NCBI RefSeq assembly: GCF_025989145.1
Contig: NZ_JAPDNQ010000001.1
Coordinates: 2,418,001-2,482,000 of the forward strand
DNA length: 64,000 bases
Direction: 5' to 3'
From: Microbacterium sp. SSM24
Lineage (GTDB): Bacteria > Actinomycetota > Actinomycetes > Actinomycetales > Microbacteriaceae
The stretch's first letter is position 1. Each line of letters opens with the position of its first letter. A program made the translations under genes and the position numbers. A model generated the notes under the pieces. That model was not told the origin of the DNA, did no database searches, and saw nothing but the letters and a program-made list of their open reading frames with translations. Shown here piece after piece: positions 37,493-46,072 of this stretch.

Positions 37493-38160
37493 GGGGTCTC
37501 CTCGGATGGGCTCTCGGGGGAGCTCACGGTGAGACTCCGCCAGGTCTGTTCGGCGACGGATGCTGCGCCCTCGGCGTCGCCCGCAGCGCACAGCGCGATG
37601 AGGCGATCGTGTCGCGCGACCGAGTCGCGGCCTTCCGTGGAGGCGAAGCGCAGACGCTCGGCGCGGTGAAGGACGGGCTCGTACTGGGCGATCACGGCCC
37701 GAACAGCGGCGTTCCCGCACACATCGAGTGCGACGGCGTGGAACTCCTCGTCGGCGGCGAGCGCGGCATCCGAATCCCCCTCGCTCTGCGCCTGCGCGAA
37801 CCGGGCGTTCGCGGCGCGCATGCGGTCGAGGTGCGCCACGGTCATGAGGGGGACCGAGGTCGCCACGGCGACGCGGTGCATCGCCGCCACGACGTCTTGA
37901 GCATCGCGGATCGCGGCGGGATCGAGCGGCGCGACGACCGTCGAGCGGCCCGGCAGGGCGCGCACCAGCCCGGCGCGGCCGAGTTCGAGCATCGCCTCGC
38001 GGACCGGGGTGCGGCTCACGCCGAGCCAGAGGGCGATCTCGGTGTCGCGCAGCTGCTCGTCGGGCGCGAGCGTGCCGTCGACGATGGCATCGCGCAGGCG
38101 GGTGAGGACCTCGTCGCGCAGCAGGGCCCGGGGAGCGAGCGTCTCGGTGGGAACAGGCAC
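37489..38160 (-). CDS. GntR-family regulator of acdS
   Basis: 223 residues. The N-terminal winged helix has [24 protein letters not shown], a canonical GntR helix-turn-helix, followed by a FadR-type (FCD) helical ligand domain with [14 protein letters not shown] and a final Arg-His-Asp helix. It overlaps acdS by four bases (GTGA), so it is almost surely its local regulator, perhaps sensing ACC or a related amino acid. GTG 38160 is chosen over ATG 38181 because the -10 box TATATT then lies seven bases upstream. Confidence 0.88.
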   Translation of the reverse strand: MPVPTETLAPRALLRDEVLTRLRDAIVDGTLAPDEQLRDTEIALWLGVSRTPVREAMLELGRAGLVRALPGRSTVVAPLDPAAIRDAQDVVAAMHRVAVATSVPLMTVAHLDRMRAANARFAQAQSEGDSDAALAADEEFHAVALDVCGNAAVRAVIAQYEPVLHRAERLRFASTEGRDSVARHDRLIALCAAGDAEGAASVAEQTWRSLTVSSPESPSEETP

Positions 38161-38164
38161 GATA

Positions 38165-38178
38165 CGCAATATATTGCA
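38165..38178. promoter_or_regulatory. Operator overlapping the GntR-acdS -10 box
   Basis: GCAATATATTGC (38166-38177) is a perfect 12-base palindrome and one of the most AT-rich spots in the window. On the minus strand it contains TATATT, seven bases before the GTG of the GntR gene. A regulator bound here would block the promoter, so autoregulation is likely. Confidence 0.65.
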
Positions 38179-38212
38179 CATCGCCTGCGAACGCCAGTCC
38201 GCGTTGGGCGGG

Positions 38213-38848
38213 TCAGTGCAGGGTGCCGCCTCGGACCGTCGCGTCGGTCTCGACATCGAGCGTCGTGCGTACCGCGACCTCGAGCGCCCGCACGATGTCG
38301 GTGAGGGGGAGGGTGAGGGTGTCCGGATCCGGCGCGTGCTCGGCAGACCAGGGGACGTGGACGAAGCCCGCGCGCGTGCCAGGCGCCGACGCCTCGAGCG
38401 CGGTGAAGAACACGTGGTTGCATACGAAGGTGCCGGCCGAGTATGAAACCTCCGCCGGGATGCCCGCGTCTTCGACGGCGGCGGAGATCGCCTTCACGGG
38501 CAGGGTCGCGAAGCGGGCCGTCGGCGCACCGACGACGCTTGGCTCGTCGATCGGCTGGGCTCCATCGTTATCGGGGATCCGCGCATCGACGAGGTTGACG
38601 GCGACGCGCTCGATGCCGATCCGCGTCCTTCCGCCGGCGAGTCCGGCCGCGATCACGACATCCGGCTCGTGCTCGGACATGAGCTCGCGCAACCGGGCCG
38701 CTGCTCCGGCGAACGTGACCGGCAGCACCGCGGTCACCAGCACCTCCGGTCCCGTCCAGTGGGCGGCGACCAGATGCACGGCTTCCCCCGAGGGATTGCC
38801 GGCATCGCCGCCGAAGGGCTCGAAGCCGGTGAGGAGCACGGTCGTCAC
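38213..38848 (-). CDS. pcp: Pyroglutamyl-peptidase I
   Basis: 211 residues, C15 cysteine peptidase that removes N-terminal pyroglutamate from peptides in the cytoplasm. The catalytic triad is visible: Glu in [14 protein letters not shown], Cys in [10 protein letters not shown] and His in AGFVHVPW. N-terminal [17 protein letters not shown] is typical. GTG 38848 lies six bases after TAGCCT on this strand. It runs in the same direction as, and upstream of, the GntR-acdS pair. Confidence 0.94.
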   Translation of the reverse strand: MTTVLLTGFEPFGGDAGNPSGEAVHLVAAHWTGPEVLVTAVLPVTFAGAAARLRELMSEHEPDVVIAAGLAGGRTRIGIERVAVNLVDARIPDNDGAQPIDEPSVVGAPTARFATLPVKAISAAVEDAGIPAEVSYSAGTFVCNHVFFTALEASAPGTRAGFVHVPWSAEHAPDPDTLTLPLTDIVRALEVAVRTTLDVETDATVRGGTLH

Positions 38849-38921
38849 CGATCCAGGCTACGGTCGCAGCGAGCACGGCGCGAGGACTCGCGGCCCGCAC
38901 CCCCCTCTAGACTTGACCCTC

Positions 38922-40718
38922 GTGGTCACCCGTCTGTCGCACTTCTTCCTCCGCACGCTCCGCGAAGACCCGGCCGATGCCGAAGTCACGAGCCACCGGC
39001 TGCTCGTGCGCGCCGGTTACATCCGCCGCGCCGCGCCCGGCATCTTCACGTGGCTGCCGCTGGGTCTTCGGGTCAAGGCGAAGATCGAGGGCATCATCCG
39101 CGACGAGATGACGAACGCGGGCGCCTACGAGGTGCACTTCCCGGCACTCCTGCCGCGCGAGCCCTACGAGCAGTCGGGCCGGTGGACCTCCTACGGCGAC
39201 GGCATCTTCCGTCTGCACGACCGCCGCGGCGCCGACTATCTGCTCGCGCCGACGCACGAGGAGATGTTCACGCTCCTGGTGAAGGACCTCTACTCGTCCT
39301 ACAAGGACCTGCCCCTGTCGATCTACCAGATCCAGGACAAGTACCGGGACGAGGCTCGTCCCCGCGCCGGCCTGCTGCGCGGCCGCGAGTTCACGATGAA
39401 GGACGCGTACTCGTTCGACTACACCGACGCAGGACAGGATGCCTCGTACCAGGCGCAGCGCGACGCCTACGAGCGGATCTTCCAGCGCCTCGGCCTCGAG
39501 TACGTGATCGTCGCGGCGGACAACGGCCTCATGGGCGGCGCGCGCTCGGAGGAGTTCCTGCACCCGATCGCCGTCGGCGAAGACACCTTCGTACGCTCGG
39601 CCGGCGGCTACGCGGCCAACGTCGAGGCGTACACGACAACCGTGCCCGACGCGATCCCGTTCGACGGGCTCGGGGGGCCGGTGATCTTCGACTCTCCGGA
39701 CACCCCGACGATCCAGACGCTCGTCGATCACGCCAACGCGCACCTCGAGGCGCCCGCACCCGGCATCGCCGGTCCCGGCACCGACGGCGCGACCGAATGG
39801 TCCGCCGCGCACACGCTGAAGAACGTCGTGCTGGCGCTCACGCACCTCGACGGCACGCGCGAACTCGTCATCATCGGCGTGCCCGGTGACCGCGACGTCG
39901 ACGACAAGCGCGTCGAGGTCGCCTTCGCGCCCGCCGCGGTCGAGCCCGCGACCGAGCAGGACTTCGAGAAGCACCCGCTCCTCGTGAAGGGCTACATCGG
40001 ACCCTGGTCCGAGACGGGGCCTGTGCTCGGCGAGGAGTCGGCCACCGGCATCCGCTATCTGCTCGACCCGCGCGTGGTCGACGGCACCGCGTGGGTGACG
40101 GGCGCCAACATCGACGAGAAGCACGTGCACACCCTCGTCGCAGGACGCGACTTCACGGGCGACGGCTTCGTCGAGGTCGCCAACGTGCGCGCCGGTGACC
40201 CCGCGCCCGACGGCTCCGGCCCGGTCGAGCTGGCCCGCGGCATGGAGATCGGCCACGTCTTCCAGCTCGGCCGCTTCTTCGCCGAGACGCTCGGGCTCAA
40301 GGTCCTCGACGAGAACGGCAAGCTCGTCACCGTCACGATGGGCTCGTACGGCATCGGCGTGACGCGCATCCTCGCGATCCTCGCTGAGCTGAACAACGAT
40401 GCGAAGGGCCTGGTGTGGCCGGCGTCGGTGGCACCGTTCGACGTGCACGTCGTCGCGACGGGCAGGGACGCCGTGGCGTTCGAGCTCGCGGAGCGCGTGT
40501 CGGCCGAGCTCGAGGCATCCGGACTCGACGTGCTCTACGACGACCGCCCCAAGGTCTCTCCCGGCGTGAAGTTCGGCGACGCCGAGCTCGTCGGCGTGCC
40601 GCAGATCGTGATCGTGGGACGCGATGCGGCCGACGGCCAGGTCGAGCTGTGGGACCGCCGCACAGGCGAGCGCGAGGTCGTCCCGATCGCCGAGGCCGTC
40701 GCACGGCTCGCGCGCTGA
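38922..40718 (+). CDS. proS: Prolyl-tRNA synthetase
   Basis: 598 residues, bacterial-type class II enzyme with the inserted editing domain. N-terminal [18 protein letters not shown]; motif 2 region [20 protein letters not shown]; motif 3 [11 protein letters not shown]; and a C-terminal anticodon-binding domain ending in [13 protein letters not shown] 38922 lies eight bases after TAGACT (38908-38913), again close to a leaderless arrangement. It belongs to the conserved ispG-proS-nusA-infB chromosomal block. Confidence 0.97.
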   Translation: MVTRLSHFFLRTLREDPADAEVTSHRLLVRAGYIRRAAPGIFTWLPLGLRVKAKIEGIIRDEMTNAGAYEVHFPALLPREPYEQSGRWTSYGDGIFRLHDRRGADYLLAPTHEEMFTLLVKDLYSSYKDLPLSIYQIQDKYRDEARPRAGLLRGREFTMKDAYSFDYTDAGQDASYQAQRDAYERIFQRLGLEYVIVAADNGLMGGARSEEFLHPIAVGEDTFVRSAGGYAANVEAYTTTVPDAIPFDGLGGPVIFDSPDTPTIQTLVDHANAHLEAPAPGIAGPGTDGATEWSAAHTLKNVVLALTHLDGTRELVIIGVPGDRDVDDKRVEVAFAPAAVEPATEQDFEKHPLLVKGYIGPWSETGPVLGEESATGIRYLLDPRVVDGTAWVTGANIDEKHVHTLVAGRDFTGDGFVEVANVRAGDPAPDGSGPVELARGMEIGHVFQLGRFFAETLGLKVLDENGKLVTVTMGSYGIGVTRILAILAELNNDAKGLVWPASVAPFDVHVVATGRDAVAFELAERVSAELEASGLDVLYDDRPKVSPGVKFGDAELVGVPQIVIVGRDAADGQVELWDRRTGEREVVPIAEAVARLAR

Positions 40719-40725
40719 GGCTCCA

Positions 40726-40759
40726 GACCGCCGGATGAGTCCCTTCTCATGCGGCGGTC
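40726..40759 (+). terminator. Hairpin terminator after proS
   Basis: GACCGCCGGATGAG (40726-40739) pairs with CTCATGCGGCGGTC (40746-40759) with one mismatch and a six-base loop, eight bases after the proS stop. It is followed by GCCTTCTGTTC. Confidence 0.75.
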
Positions 40760-40841
40760 GCCTTCTGTTCACCTGCGCTTCCTCCTGATGTAGAGCCCGG
40801 CCGCCAGGCTGGCGCGGTCGCTACGCCAGGGAGGGCACATC

Positions 40842-42905
40842 GTGAGCATCATCGAGTACCACCGTCGGTCGCTTCCGCTCGCGGACCATGCGAAGGGCAA
40901 GCGGCTGGCGGTCACCTGCGAGCTCAAGTGCGCGAACGCGTGCACGAATCCGGAGTGCAACACGTCGGGCAACGAGACCTTCCAGGAGATCGCGCACGCT
41001 GCGCTGTCGCGTCGCGCTCTCCTCGGGCTCGGCGCCGCTGCGGCCGTGTCGGTCGCTCTCACGGCCACCGGCGGTCGTGCCCCCGTCTCGGGTGCGTCGG
41101 CGGCGGGTGTCGGCGGCGCGGGAGCCGCATTCGGACGACCCAGCCACGGAGGGCTGGCGTTCGAGCCGATCGCTCCCGTCGCGGCGAGCGTCGACGCCTT
41201 CACGGTGCCGAAGGGCTACAGCTGGCGGCCGATCATCCGTTGGGGCGACCCGCTGTTCTCGAAGGCTCCCGCCTTCGACTTCGGCGCGCAGACGGCGGCG
41301 GCGCAGGCCCTTCAGTTCGGCTACAACTCGGACTACCTCGACATCGTCGCCGACCCGAGCGGACGGACCGGTGTTCTCGTCAACAACCACGAGTACGTCA
41401 ACCCCAACATCATGTTCCCTCCCAGCAGCGACGCGGCCGAGGTGCGTCGCCGCGGCGACATCTACAAGGCGGCGCAGGGGATGTCGGTCGTCGACATCCG
41501 TCGCAAGCGCACCGGCGAACCGTGGAGCTACGTGGTCGACGGGAAGCGCAACCGGCGCATCACGGTCGAGACCGTGTTCGAGCTGACCGGACCCGCTGCG
41601 GGAAGCGATCTCGTGAAGACGGCGGCCGACCCCGACGGCCGCTGGGTGCACGGCACGCTCGGCAACTGCGCCGGCGGCACCACTCCCTGGGGCACGATCC
41701 TGTCGGGCGAGGAGAACTTCAACGGATACTTCGCCTGGAAGGCCGAGACCGCTGCGCAGAAGCGCTACCAGTCCACGTCCTCGACGACGACGTCGACGGG
41801 GTGGGAGACCTACGACCCCCGCTTCAACGCTCACGACGCCGGCTACGTCAACGAGCCGAACCGCTTCGGGTACATCGTCGAGATCGACCCGCAGGACCCG
41901 AGGTCGACGCCGAAGAAGCACACCGCGATGGGGCGCTTCAAGCACGAGGGCGCGAACGTCATCGTCGCCGAGAACGGCAGGGTCGTCGCCTACATGGGCG
42001 ATGACGAGCGCAACGACTACCTCTACAAGTTCGTGTCGAAGAACCGGATCTCGCGCTCCCGCAAGAAGAACATGACGCTCCTGTCGGAGGGTGACCTGTA
42101 CGTTGCGAAGTTCTCTGGCAATTCGCCGCAGAGCGAGATCACCGGCACCGGCGCGCTCCCGTCCGATCAGCGCTTCGACGGCTCCGGTCAGTGGATCCCG
42201 CTGACCAAGAACGGCAAGAGCGCCGTGTCCGGATTCACGATCGAGGAGGTCCTCGTCCACACGCGCCTGGCCGCCGATGCGGTCGGCGCCACGAAGATGG
42301 ACCGCCCCGAGGACGTCGAGCCGAACCCGAAGACCGGCAAGGTCTACCTCGCGCTGACGAACAACTCGGCCCGCACGGTCGCCACGCTCGACGAGGCCAA
42401 CCCGGTGACGGGAAACCGCTACGGACACGTCATCGAGATGACCGAGACCGCGGGGCAGGCAGGGACCACGTTCGGCTGGAGCATCCTGCTCCTCTGCGGT
42501 GACCCGAAGGTGTTTGCGAACTCGTACTTCGCGGGCTTCCCGAAGGAGCTGGTCTCGCCGATCTCGTGCCCCGACAACCTCGCCTTCGACTCGGCGGGCA
42601 ACCTGTGGATCTCCACGGACGGCGCGCCGAGCACGATCGGCTACAACGACGGGCTGTTCCTCGTTCCGCTGCGGGGAAAGGAGCGCGGCCACGTGCAGCA
42701 GTTCCTCTCCGTGCCGCGAGAGGCCGAGACCTGCGGGCCGGTCATCCACGACAAGGAGGGCCTGGTCTTCGTCGCGGTGCAGCACCCGGGCGAGGGGGGA
42801 ACGGTCGCCGCTCCCACATCGCTCTTCCCCGACTACGGGTCCACCGCGCCGGGCAGTGTTCCGACCGCTCCGCGCCCCTCGGTCGTCCAGGTCTACCGCG
42901 GCTGA
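40842..42905 (+). CDS. PhoX-family phosphatase (DUF839), Tat-exported
   Basis: 687 residues. After about 55 residues comes a twin-arginine type signal, LSRRALLGLGAAAAVSVALT, unusually far from the N-terminus. The PhoX beta-propeller follows, with GVLVNNHEYVNPNIMFP, NCAGGTTPWGTILSGEENF and CPDNLAFDSAGNLWISTDG. PhoX enzymes are calcium/iron alkaline phosphatases that release phosphate outside the cell. GTG start with GGGAGGGC upstream. The Cys-rich N-terminal stretch (CELKCANACTNPEC) is a feature of actinobacterial members of this family. Confidence 0.87.
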   Translation: MSIIEYHRRSLPLADHAKGKRLAVTCELKCANACTNPECNTSGNETFQEIAHAALSRRALLGLGAAAAVSVALTATGGRAPVSGASAAGVGGAGAAFGRPSHGGLAFEPIAPVAASVDAFTVPKGYSWRPIIRWGDPLFSKAPAFDFGAQTAAAQALQFGYNSDYLDIVADPSGRTGVLVNNHEYVNPNIMFPPSSDAAEVRRRGDIYKAAQGMSVVDIRRKRTGEPWSYVVDGKRNRRITVETVFELTGPAAGSDLVKTAADPDGRWVHGTLGNCAGGTTPWGTILSGEENFNGYFAWKAETAAQKRYQSTSSTTTSTGWETYDPRFNAHDAGYVNEPNRFGYIVEIDPQDPRSTPKKHTAMGRFKHEGANVIVAENGRVVAYMGDDERNDYLYKFVSKNRISRSRKKNMTLLSEGDLYVAKFSGNSPQSEITGTGALPSDQRFDGSGQWIPLTKNGKSAVSGFTIEEVLVHTRLAADAVGATKMDRPEDVEPNPKTGKVYLALTNNSARTVATLDEANPVTGNRYGHVIEMTETAGQAGTTFGWSILLLCGDPKVFANSYFAGFPKELVSPISCPDNLAFDSAGNLWISTDGAPSTIGYNDGLFLVPLRGKERGHVQQFLSVPREAETCGPVIHDKEGLVFVAVQHPGEGGTVAAPTSLFPDYGSTAPGSVPTAPRPSVVQVYRG

Positions 42906-42959
42906 GCGCCGGCGGCGCCGCGCGCTGACGCTCATCGACTCGGGTCCTCGCGAAGCGAG

Positions 42960-43046
42960 GCGCATAACTCCTGCACATCGTGCCGCGGTCGGGCTGCGTC
43001 GCCCTCGACACGCCGGGATCGCGGTCAAGGTGCAGGAGTTATGCGC
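42960..43046. repeat. Long inverted repeat between PhoX and PPOX genes
   Basis: GCGCATAACTCCTGCAC (42960-42976) has a perfect 17-base inverted copy at 43030-43046, with 53 bases between. The arms share the core TCCTGCA with the palindromes at 6175-6388, suggesting a family of dispersed hairpin elements. It lies between two convergent genes. Confidence 0.85.
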
Positions 43047-43072
43047 GGCGGGCTGGCGGGGCTCGGCGGCCG

Positions 43073-43594
43073 TCAGCAGGTCACGCGGCCGTGCCGCATC
43101 AGGTCGTCCGGCGTGTCCTTGGTGACGAGCGCCTTGAGCATGCCGGCCGCGACGACCAGCTTCCCGTGCGCGGGCTCCCAGAACTCGCACTCGACGGGAG
43201 TGACGCGCAGGAGCGCGATATCCGGGGTGTCGAGACCCTTCTCGAACCAGATGTCGAGGCTGGGGGAGTAGAGCTCCTCCATCTTCGCCCGATCGTGCAC
43301 GATGTTCGCGCGGCCCGCGACCGAGACATAGCGATGGTCCTTCGCGTCGAGATACGACAGTCCCACATCGTGCTCGGGGTCGCTCTCGGCCTGAACGACC
43401 TTGTCCGTGTGCTCGAGCGTGAAGAACCAGATGTCGCCGCCCTCATCCATCTGGCGCGTGCTCATCGGGCGGCTCACGAGGTTGCCCGCGGCATCCCTCG
43501 TCGTGAGCATGGTGAAGTCGATGTCCTCGACGAGCTCGCGCACGCGCTCGATCGCTTCGGGACCGGTGATCTCGGTGGGTGTCGCCTGTGTCAT
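43073..43594 (-). CDS. PPOX-family (general stress protein 26-like) flavin-binding protein
   Basis: 173 residues, split-barrel FMN-binding fold. Typical strands: DFTMLTTRDAAGNLVSRPM, DIWFFTLEHTDKVVQ, YVSVAGRANIVHDRAKMEEL and CEFWEPAHGK. Proteins of this group resemble pyridoxamine-phosphate oxidase but the usual cofactor is F420 or FMN, and the substrate is unknown. The ATG at 43594 has GGAGGAAC upstream. It is convergent with PhoX across the inverted repeat. Confidence 0.82.
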   Translation of the reverse strand: MTQATPTEITGPEAIERVRELVEDIDFTMLTTRDAAGNLVSRPMSTRQMDEGGDIWFFTLEHTDKVVQAESDPEHDVGLSYLDAKDHRYVSVAGRANIVHDRAKMEELYSPSLDIWFEKGLDTPDIALLRVTPVECEFWEPAHGKLVVAAGMLKALVTKDTPDDLMRHGRVTC

Positions 43595-43665
43595 ACGCTC
43601 ACGTTCCTCCTCGCCCGTACCCGCGGCAAAGGCATTGACAGGACGGATGCCGCGGCCTACCTCTC

Positions 43666-44499
43666 TCACATGCGCGCGTAGCGGGCGCGGGCGATCGTGA
43701 AGGCTCCGTAGGCGATGAAACCGCCGCCGACGATGCCCACCAGCACCGGCCCGAGGGTGAGCTGGAGCAGGGCGTCGAACGCCCCGTCCAGTCCGGCGGC
43801 GGTAGCGGCGTCGGTTCGCACGGCGGCGATCAGCAGCAGCACGCCCACGATGATCAGCGCGATGCCCTTCGCGATGAATCCGACGACGCCTGCGATCGTG
43901 ATGCTTCGACCGACGCCTCCCTCGGGGATGTCCATGCGTTTGCGGAAGCTGCGCAGCACGCCCATCACGACGAACGAGACCCCGCCGGCACCGATGCCGA
44001 TTCCGATCAGCGCGAGCACGATCGACCCACCCGGTATCTCGAGCAGCCCCCGGCTGGCGTCCTCGGCGGTCTCGTCGGTGGTCGGCCGGGCTCCGAGGGC
44101 GATCGCCGCCGCGAAGATTCCGAGCGCGACGAACACCAGGGCCTGACCCCATTCCGCGACGCGGCGCCCCCACTTGCGCGCGGCGCCCGGAAGATCGCCG
44201 GTGCGGTCGCGCATCAGCGTGCCCTCGGCGAGGTGCCACAGGCCCAGCGCCCAGAACGCGATCGCGATGAGCCAGAGGAGAACGACGCCCAGCGGCGCGC
44301 TCGCGACGGCCTTCAAGACGCCCGCCTGATCCCCTTCGACGCGGCCGCCGAACGCGAGGATGACCACCAGGACGCCGATCAGAACGTGCAGGATGCCGTT
44401 GGCGACGTACCCGGAGCGCGCGAGCACGACGAACGCGGGGCTCGCCTCCGCCTCGCGCGCAGCCGCCTTGGCGGCGGCCTTCGGGGTCGACGTCGTCAT
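43666..44499 (-). CDS. DUF1206 membrane protein
   Basis: 277 residues with six membrane segments arranged as three repeated two-helix units, each opening with a Gly-rich helix (RSGYVANGILHVLIGVLVV; EWGQALVFVALGIFAAAIA; VGFIAKGIALIIVGVLLLI). This triple repeat is the DUF1206 pattern. The function is unknown. The N-terminus is Lys/Ala-rich and cytoplasmic. ATG 44499 lies six bases after TACGCT on this strand. It is divergent from nusA. Confidence 0.85.
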   Translation of the reverse strand: MTTSTPKAAAKAAAREAEASPAFVVLARSGYVANGILHVLIGVLVVILAFGGRVEGDQAGVLKAVASAPLGVVLLWLIAIAFWALGLWHLAEGTLMRDRTGDLPGAARKWGRRVAEWGQALVFVALGIFAAAIALGARPTTDETAEDASRGLLEIPGGSIVLALIGIGIGAGGVSFVVMGVLRSFRKRMDIPEGGVGRSITIAGVVGFIAKGIALIIVGVLLLIAAVRTDAATAAGLDGAFDALLQLTLGPVLVGIVGGGFIAYGAFTIARARYARM

Positions 44500-44677
44500 G
44501 CCGCCAGCGTAGGACCGGACCCGCCCGGGGTGGTGCGCCTTGCGCCGCGTCCGCCCGGTGTGCTGACGTGATCCGGCGGCGCAGGTCGTTCCCAGCGTCG
44601 CAGGGCGCGGCATCCGGTAACGTAGGAGGGTTCCGGCGGCAGGATGCGTCGGTGAGAGCTGAATACGGAGGCCCAGA

Positions 44678-45667
44678 GTGGACATCGATCTCGGATTGCT
44701 GCGGACTGTCGAGCGTGAGAAGGAAATCCCCTTCGAGGAGCTCGTGCGGATCATCGAGCAGGCCATTCTGACGGCGTACGCCAAGCACACGTCGCCCACC
44801 GGCGAGCTTCCCGAGGGCGCGCGCGCCGAGCTCGACCGCAAGACCGGGCACGTGGCCGTCTTCATCCCGCTGCTCGATGACGAGGGCGTCGTCATCGGCG
44901 AGGAGGAGTCGACACCCGAGGACTTCGGGCGCATCGCCGCCTTCGCCGCCAAGCAGGTGATCAGCCAGCGCCTTCGTGACATCGCCGACGACGCCGTGCT
45001 CGGCGAGTTCCGCGGCAAGGAGGGCGACATCGTCGCCGGCGTCGTGCAGCAGGGACCCAATCCCCGCATGGTGCACGTCGACCTCGGCACGGTGGAGGCC
45101 ATCCTTCCCCCCGAGGAGCAGGTCGCGGGCGAGGAATACGCGCACGGGTCGCGTCTTCGCGTCTACGTGACCTCCGTGTCCAAGGGGACCAAGGGCCCGC
45201 AGATCACCGTGTCGCGCACCCACCCCGGACTCGTCCGCAAGCTGTTCGCCCTCGAAGTGCCCGAGATCGCCGCCGGTCTCGTCGAGATCGTGTCGCTCGC
45301 CCGCGAGGCCGGTCACCGCAGCAAGATCGCGGTGAAGGCCAACGATCCGACCATCAACGCCAAGGGCGCCTGCATCGGCGAGCTCGGCCGTCGCGTCCGC
45401 GCGGTGACCGAGGAGCTCAGCGGCGAGAAGATCGACATCGTCGACTACGACCCGGAGCTGGCGAAGTTCGTCGCCAACGCCCTGTCGCCGGCCAAGGTGA
45501 CGTCCAGCTTCATCCTGGATGCCTCCAGCAAGGCCGTGCGCGCCCTCGTGCCCGATTACCAGCTGTCGCTCGCGATCGGCAAGGAGGGCCAGAACGCCCG
45601 CCTCGCCGCCAAGCTGACCGGCGCGAAGATCGACATCCAGCCCGACAGCATCCTGGAGGATGCCTGA
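44678..45667 (+). CDS. nusA: Transcription termination/antitermination factor NusA
   Basis: 329 residues, the compact form without C-terminal acidic repeats. Order: N-terminal RNA-polymerase-binding domain, S1 domain (EGDIVAGVVQQGPNPRMVHVDL), and two KH domains (TVSRTHPGLVRKLF, GEKIDIVDYDPELAKFVANAL, SLAIGKEGQNARLAAKLTG). GTG 44678 with GGAGG upstream. rimP, usually the gene before nusA, is absent; a divergent DUF1206 gene takes that place. Confidence 0.96.
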   Translation: MDIDLGLLRTVEREKEIPFEELVRIIEQAILTAYAKHTSPTGELPEGARAELDRKTGHVAVFIPLLDDEGVVIGEEESTPEDFGRIAAFAAKQVISQRLRDIADDAVLGEFRGKEGDIVAGVVQQGPNPRMVHVDLGTVEAILPPEEQVAGEEYAHGSRLRVYVTSVSKGTKGPQITVSRTHPGLVRKLFALEVPEIAAGLVEIVSLAREAGHRSKIAVKANDPTINAKGACIGELGRRVRAVTEELSGEKIDIVDYDPELAKFVANALSPAKVTSSFILDASSKAVRALVPDYQLSLAIGKEGQNARLAAKLTGAKIDIQPDSILEDA

Positions 45668-45716
45668 CCGTCGCCCCCGAGACGAAGGTCTCGGCGGATC
45701 GTGTGGGAAAGGGGGT

Positions 45717-45736
45717 CCGGGGGAACTTTCCCCCGG
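45717..45736 (+). other. GC-rich hairpin between nusA and ylxR
   Basis: CCGGGGGAA and TTCCCCCGG pair almost without a loop, just before the ylxR start. It may mark processing or partial termination, or cover the ylxR ribosome binding region. Confidence 0.5.
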
Positions 45737-45743
45737 GTGTAGA

Positions 45744-46016
45744 ATGGATCCCGTACGAACGTGCGTCGGATGCCGCACGCGTGCCTCCCGCTCCGCCCTG
45801 CTCAGGGTGGTCGTCATCGATTCCGTCCTCGTCCCAGACGAGCGCGCAGTCCTGCCGGGGAGGGGTGCGTGGGTGCACGAGACGAGCGAATGCCTGGATG
45901 CCGCGCTGCGGCGCCGCGCGTTCGTGCGGGCATTGCGTGTGTCAGGCCCGCTTGACACGCAGACCATCGAGAAACGGCTGAACGGCTATGGAAAAAAAGT
46001 GAACGGCTCGAAATGA
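45744..46016 (+). CDS. ylxR: YlxR/RnpM (DUF448) RNA-binding protein
   Basis: 90 residues. The family signature is near the N-terminus, PVRTCVGCRTRASRSALLR, and the RGAWVHETSECLDAALRRRAF region is typical. The YlxR family binds RNA and in some bacteria modulates RNase P; it is nearly always between nusA and infB, as here. ATG 45744 fits the family start. A TAGAAT box overlaps the ATG and might be a promoter for infB. A hairpin lies directly upstream. Confidence 0.9.
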   Translation: MDPVRTCVGCRTRASRSALLRVVVIDSVLVPDERAVLPGRGAWVHETSECLDAALRRRAFVRALRVSGPLDTQTIEKRLNGYGKKVNGSK

Positions 46017-46072
46017 GACCCGTCCGCGACTAACGGTCTGCCCTGCCTGGGTAGACCCCAGACAGGAGAATT

